A stretch of 53,800 bases of DNA, from positions 1 to 53,800 of the forward strand of contig NZ_CAMYEZ010000001.1 of the NCBI RefSeq assembly GCF_947254915.1, in the 5' to 3' direction. Below the pieces are notes generated by a model, which had not been told where the DNA came from, searched no databases, and worked only from the letters and a program-made list of their open reading frames with translations. The position numbers and the translations under genes are program-made. Source of the stretch: an uncultured Porphyromonas sp. (lineage in GTDB: Bacteria > Bacteroidota > Bacteroidia > Bacteroidales > Porphyromonadaceae). Below are positions 50,322 through 53,800 of this stretch, piece by piece (positions within the stretch are counted from its first letter, which is position 1; each line of letters opens with the position of its first letter).

Positions 50322-50777
50322 TTATTTATATGAATTGATATCAACCTTACGGGGCTGTACACCCTCCATAGTGTGATCGGGACCGTCGAAGACCCGGACG
50401 TGCGTCAGCAGCTCAGCACCGAGCTTGTTCTTAGGGAGCATACCCTTGAGGACCTTCTCAAAGAGCTTGCGAGAGCTCTTGTTTTGGAAGTCTCTTGGAG
50501 AGAACTCCCTCTGACCTCCAGGATAGCCTGAGAAAGTTAGATAGCTAGGTGTGTCCCACTTGTGACCAGTGAGCTCGACCTTGTCGGCATTGATGATGAT
50601 GACATTGTCGCCACAGTCTGCATGTGGTGTAAAGCAGGGCTTGTACTTGCCACGCAGTATCTTAGCAACAATAGAGCAGAGACGTCCGAGACGCTGCCCC
50701 TCGGCATCTACCACGAGCCACTCCTTCTGAGCTGACTCCTTGGTGGCGGATTGTGTTTTATAGCTTAATGTGTTCAC
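50322..50777 (-). CDS. rplM: 50S ribosomal protein L13
   Basis: A 151-residue large-subunit protein. EWLVVDAEGQRLGRLCSIVA near 19-38 and GDNVIIINADKVELTGHKWD near 56-75 identify L13, and the C-terminal part carries PKNKLG. First gene of rplM-rpsI-rpsB-tsf. It has a long structured leader (about 245 bases) after a well-formed promoter, consistent with post-transcriptional control of the operon, though no ligand protein can be proven. Confidence 0.97.
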   Translation of the reverse strand: MNTLSYKTQSATKESAQKEWLVVDAEGQRLGRLCSIVAKILRGKYKPCFTPHADCGDNVIIINADKVELTGHKWDTPSYLTFSGYPGGQREFSPRDFQNKSSRKLFEKVLKGMLPKNKLGAELLTHVRVFDGPDHTMEGVQPRKVDINSYK

Positions 50778-51022
50778 GCTAATTGTTTGATTGGGATTAA
50801 TACAAAAGGAGATCTCCCTAGGCGCAGGCTCCTCGAGCTCCCCGATGAGGACTGATCTTCAAAGACGCAGTCACCCCTGGGGCTGTCGTAAGGGCTCTGT
50901 TCACCTGTCGGTAGGCTATCAATGGAGCGTGGACGCACTCCGTATAAACCGACACAGATGCCCGTGCGACGCTCTTGTGAGGTCAAAAGCTTGCACTGGT
51001 TATCTCATTTCGATAATAATCA
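50778..51022 (-). ncRNA. Structured 5' leader of the rplM operon (possible ribosomal-protein autoregulatory RNA)
   Basis: Between the predicted start near 51022 and the rplM ATG, the minus-strand RNA can fold. GTCGGT and ACCGAC enclose a GGAG(TG)/(CA or CG)CTCC hairpin (about 50908-50953). GACTG/CAGTC encloses a TCTT/AAGA hairpin further down. Near the end is the palindrome GGAGATCTCC followed by TTTT. No open frame is convincing. Ribosomal leaders often bind one encoded protein; that role here is inferred. Confidence 0.45.
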
Positions 51023-51028
51023 GCACCG

Positions 51029-51058
51029 CAAAGGTACAACTATTTTGCAAACTGACAA
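51029..51058 (-). promoter_or_regulatory. rplM operon promoter
   Basis: On the minus strand TTG (51056-51058) and TACCTTTG (51029-51036) are 19 bases apart, a full match to the Bacteroidota promoter layout. Confidence 0.75.
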
Positions 51059-51171
51059 TAAACTAGTCCGAAAGAAGCAGGGCTGACGCATTATAAGTCT
51101 CTCTTGTAGGGAGTACATTTGATGACCTTCAAGGGAGTATACAGCTAGATTCCTGCTATACAGCGCCATAG

Positions 51172-51412
51172 CTACTCGCACATCTCCGTTGATCCCAATC
51201 TCTCCCGAGGAAATCGGGGATCTCCAGGGAGCAAACGAGAATTCCCCACAGAACCAGGAAATAAAAGTTTGGAAGAATGAAATGAAACTTCGGAAGAAAG
51301 GAATCGAAGTTCGGAAGAATTTTTCCGTTCCTCGCTGGATAATCCAAGATCTTCACCGAGGAATCCTTTGATTTCCTTGATAGTGCCGTAGATGTACTCA
51401 TCCTGAATTATG
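51172..51412 (+). repeat. Dispersed intergenic element with 21-bp tandem core, copy 5
   Basis: Three 21-bp units (51259-51321), of which the first has TTTGGAAGAA and the others TTCGGAAGAA. Flanks CCGAGGAA (left) and CACCGAGGAA (right) match copy 2, and the outer CATCTCCGTTGAT and ACTCATCCT shoulders are also shared. It lies between the rplM promoter and the 3' end of ppdK. No gene is seen in 51059-51527. Confidence 0.8.
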
Positions 51413-51527
51413 CATCGGTCCTGCCGAAACAAGAAAGCAACTCTCTAGAGGCTCCGACGAGGGAGCGACTCCTGAGAGTTGCTTTACTATTATGTATAGC
51501 TCAGCGAGCGAGGCTCGCCTGCGCTAC

Positions 51528-53800
51528 TTACTTCTTGTCCTCAACGGCTGCACGAGCTGCTGCGAGACGTGCGATGGGCACACGGAAGGGTGAGCAGCTG
51601 ACGTAGTTGAGACCGACACGGTGGCAGAACTCTACGGATGAGGGATCACCACCATGCTCGCCACAGATGCCGAGCTTGATCGTAGGCTTGGCTGAGCGAC
51701 CCTTTTCGGCACCCATTTGTACCAACTGACCTACACCTCTCTGATCTAACTGCTGGAAGGGGTCTACCTTCAGGATCTTCTTGTCCAGATAGGTCGGTAG
51801 GAAGGTATTGACATCGTCACGAGAGTAGCCGAAGGTCATCTGCGTGAGGTCGTTCGTACCGAAGGAGAAGAAGTCAGCCTCCTTGCCAATCTCGTCAGCC
51901 GTCAGTGCTGCGCGTGGCACCTCGATCATAGTTCCTACGAGGAAGTCGATACGATCGCCCTGCTCCTTAAAGAGCGTCTCAGCGGTCTCACGGATCACAC
52001 GTGCCTGCTGCTTGAACTCCTCGACGACACCGACGAGGGGTATCATAATCTCAGGATGCGTCTCGATGCCCTCCTTCTTGAGCTCCAGACAAGCGCCTAG
52101 GATAGCGCGCGTCTGCATCTCGGTGATCTCGGGATAAGTGTTGCCAAGACGACAACCACGGTGTCCGAGCATTGGGTTCAGCTCGTGGAGCTGCTCGACG
52201 CGGTCATGGACGACCTTAGGCTCGACGCCCATAGCCTTCGCGAGCTCTACCTGACCGCTCTCGGTCTGAGGTACGAACTCGTGGAGAGGTGGGTCTAGCA
52301 GACGAACGGTGACGGGGAGCCCCTTCATCGCACGGAAGATACCCTTGAAGTCCTCTGTCTGGATCGGTAGGAGCTTTGCCAAAGCCTTGCGACGCCCCTC
52401 AGTGTCTGTAGCGAGGATCATCTCACGCATTGCCTTGATCTTGTTGTCCTCAAAGAACATGTGCTCCGTACGGCAGAGACCGATACCGACAGCGCCGAAG
52501 GCACGTGCCGTAGCAGCATCGTGAGGCGTATCAGCGTTGGTGCGGACAGCGAGCTTGGAGTGCTTGTTGGCTAGCTCCATGAGTTGGCGGAAGTCAGCAT
52601 CCATCTCAGCAGCCTTGGTCTCAACCTGACCCTCGTAGATCTCACCCGTAGAGCCGTTGATCGAGATGAAGTCTCCCTCGCGAAGGACCTTATCATCGAT
52701 AGTTACGGTGCGAGCCTTGTAGTCTACGATGAGTCCACCAGCACCTGTGATACAGCACTTACCCATACCACGAGCCACAACAGCTGCGTGTGAGGTCATA
52801 CCGCCACGAGCCGTAAGGATACCCTGAGCCACGCTCATACCTGCGAGATCCTCGGGCGAGGTCTCGATACGTACCATAATCACATTCTTGCCTTGCTCGT
52901 GCCAGCTAGCAGCGTCATCGGCAAAGAATACGATCTGTCCGGTAGCTGCGCCTGGAGAAGCGGGCAAACCCTTGCTCAGAACCTTAGCAGACTGTAGCGC
53001 CTTCTTGTCAAAGACGGGGTGTAGTAGCTCATCGAGCTTAGCAGGCTCCACACGTAGTAGTGCCTCCTCCTCAGATATCAGCTTGTCGCGAAGAAGATCC
53101 ATAGCGATCTTGACCATCGCCTGACCCGTACGCTTACCATTACGCGTCTGGAGAAGCCATAGTTTGCCCTCCTGCACGGTAAACTCTAGATCCTGCATAT
53201 CGTGATAGTGCTCCTCAAGCTTGTGCTGTATCGCATTTAGCTCAGCATATATATTGGGGAAGGTCTCCTCCATAGAGGGGTACTGAGCCTTGCGAGTTGC
53301 TTCATCGATGCCAGCACGCTCAGCCCAGCGACGAGAACCTTCTATTGTAATCTCTTGAGGCGTGCGGATACCAGCGACGACATCCTCGCCTTGTGCATTG
53401 ACGAGGTACTCACCGTTGAAGAGATTTTCGCCAGTAGCAGCATCACGAGTGAAAGCCACACCCGTAGCAGATGTGTCGCCCATATTACCGAAGACCATCG
53501 CCTGTACGTTGACAGCGGTACCCCAGTCATCGGGTATACCCTCCATCTTACGGTAGAGGATCGCACGGTCATTCATCCATGAGCCGAAGACCGCCATGAT
53601 AGCGCCCCAGAGCTGCTCGTATGGATCTGTGGGGAAGTCGTGACCCGTAGCCTTCATGACCGCAGCCTTGAAGCGCTTGACTAGATCCTTGAGGTGGTCC
53701 GTGGTGAGCTCGTTGTCGAGCTTGACGCCAGCCTCCTTTTTGACCTCCTCAATGATCGCCTCAAAGGGGTCAATGTCGTCCTTGTTGACTGGCTTCATAC
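51528..53800 (-). CDS. ppdK: Pyruvate, phosphate dikinase, C-terminal part (cut by window edge)
   Basis: Interconverts pyruvate, ATP and phosphate with phosphoenolpyruvate, AMP and pyrophosphate; common in anaerobic Bacteroidota. About 757 residues are inside the window, while full proteins have about 900, so roughly 150 N-terminal residues of the ATP-grasp domain are missing. Visible are the nucleotide-binding remainder (VFGNMGDTSATGVAFTRDAA), the phosphohistidine domain with GGMTSHAAVVARGMGKCC (catalytic His after the regulatory Thr-Ser), and the PEP/pyruvate TIM barrel with GLCRTEHMF, FLVGTMIEVPRAAL, SFGTNDLTQMTFGYSRDD and GICGEHGGDP. The methionine codon near the right edge is internal. 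The stop is at 51528. Confidence 0.96.
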   Translation of the reverse strand, partial: MKPVNKDDIDPFEAIIEEVKKEAGVKLDNELTTDHLKDLVKRFKAAVMKATGHDFPTDPYEQLWGAIMAVFGSWMNDRAILYRKMEGIPDDWGTAVNVQAMVFGNMGDTSATGVAFTRDAATGENLFNGEYLVNAQGEDVVAGIRTPQEITIEGSRRWAERAGIDEATRKAQYPSMEETFPNIYAELNAIQHKLEEHYHDMQDLEFTVQEGKLWLLQTRNGKRTGQAMVKIAMDLLRDKLISEEEALLRVEPAKLDELLHPVFDKKALQSAKVLSKGLPASPGAATGQIVFFADDAASWHEQGKNVIMVRIETSPEDLAGMSVAQGILTARGGMTSHAAVVARGMGKCCITGAGGLIVDYKARTVTIDDKVLREGDFISINGSTGEIYEGQVETKAAEMDADFRQLMELANKHSKLAVRTNADTPHDAATARAFGAVGIGLCRTEHMFFEDNKIKAMREMILATDTEGRRKALAKLLPIQTEDFKGIFRAMKGLPVTVRLLDPPLHEFVPQTESGQVELAKAMGVEPKVVHDRVEQLHELNPMLGHRGCRLGNTYPEITEMQTRAILGACLELKKEGIETHPEIMIPLVGVVEEFKQQARVIRETAETLFKEQGDRIDFLVGTMIEVPRAALTADEIGKEADFFSFGTNDLTQMTFGYSRDDVNTFLPTYLDKKILKVDPFQQLDQRGVGQLVQMGAEKGRSAKPTIKLGICGEHGGDPSSVEFCHRVGLNYVSCSPFRVPIARLAAARAAVEDKK

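Overview
The window looks like a chromosomal segment of a Bacteroidota species close to Porphyromonas. The reasons are: Bacteroidota-type promoters (a TTG box and a -7 box of the form TAnnTTTG), proteins ending in type IX secretion (T9SS) sorting domains, a lysyl-endopeptidase-like secreted protease resembling P. gingivalis PepK, Bacteroidota-type lipoproteins, a DUF4301 protein, and the ribosomal order rplM-rpsI-rpsB-tsf. This assignment rests on family recognition, not on a database search. I found no rRNA, tRNA, CRISPR array or intact insertion sequence.

Layout. 1-2556 (minus): the start of a surface-polysaccharide operon (GT2 glycosyltransferase, EpsG/Wzy-like polymerase, GT4 glycosyltransferase cut by the window edge), joined by overlapping stop and start codons. 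3017-6535 (plus): proS, queC and a PIF1/Dda-like helicase. 6686-12492 (minus): glgP, class I fumarase, glyA. 13061-14842 (plus): a proline-repeat lipoprotein and an outer-membrane beta-barrel protein. 15064-21023 (plus): uvrA (atypical zinc-site layout), a MerR regulator and mutS. 21195-22322 (minus): a BIG2-domain lipoprotein. 22581-27237 (plus): DUF4301 protein, Xaa-Pro aminopeptidase, gamma-carbonic anhydrase, FSA-type transaldolase. 27765-31846 (minus): T9SS serine protease and a lipoprotein with a duplicated domain. 32046-41132 (plus): a second polysaccharide locus with flippase, pyruvyltransferase, Wza-like exporter, Wzc-like tyrosine autokinase, PHP-type phosphatase and FlaA1/CapD-like dehydratase. 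41174-47206 (minus): aroK, a PgpH-like 7TM-HD protein and two secreted proteins. 47963-50777 (minus): tsf, rpsB, rpsI, rplM. 51528-53800 (minus): C-terminal part of ppdK.

The genes are largely housekeeping and cell-surface functions. The unusual material lies between them. (1) A composite tandem-repeat element has three arrays in fixed order: TTAGANN heptamers, NNNCACTAG nonamers, GCYAANN heptamers. Three loci have the whole set and two more have only the first array. One copy fills the space between the convergent helicase and glgP genes and includes the helicase stop codon; another occupies the expected -33 region of the glycosyltransferase operon promoter; a third interrupts the ribosomal operon. 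(2) A family of intergenic elements of about 180-240 bp is built on three 21-bp units sharing TTCGGAAGAA; five copies are present in both orientations. (3) A 175-bp MITE-like element has 12-bp perfect terminal inverted repeats and a 5-bp target duplication. These repeats are the best candidates here for something undescribed.
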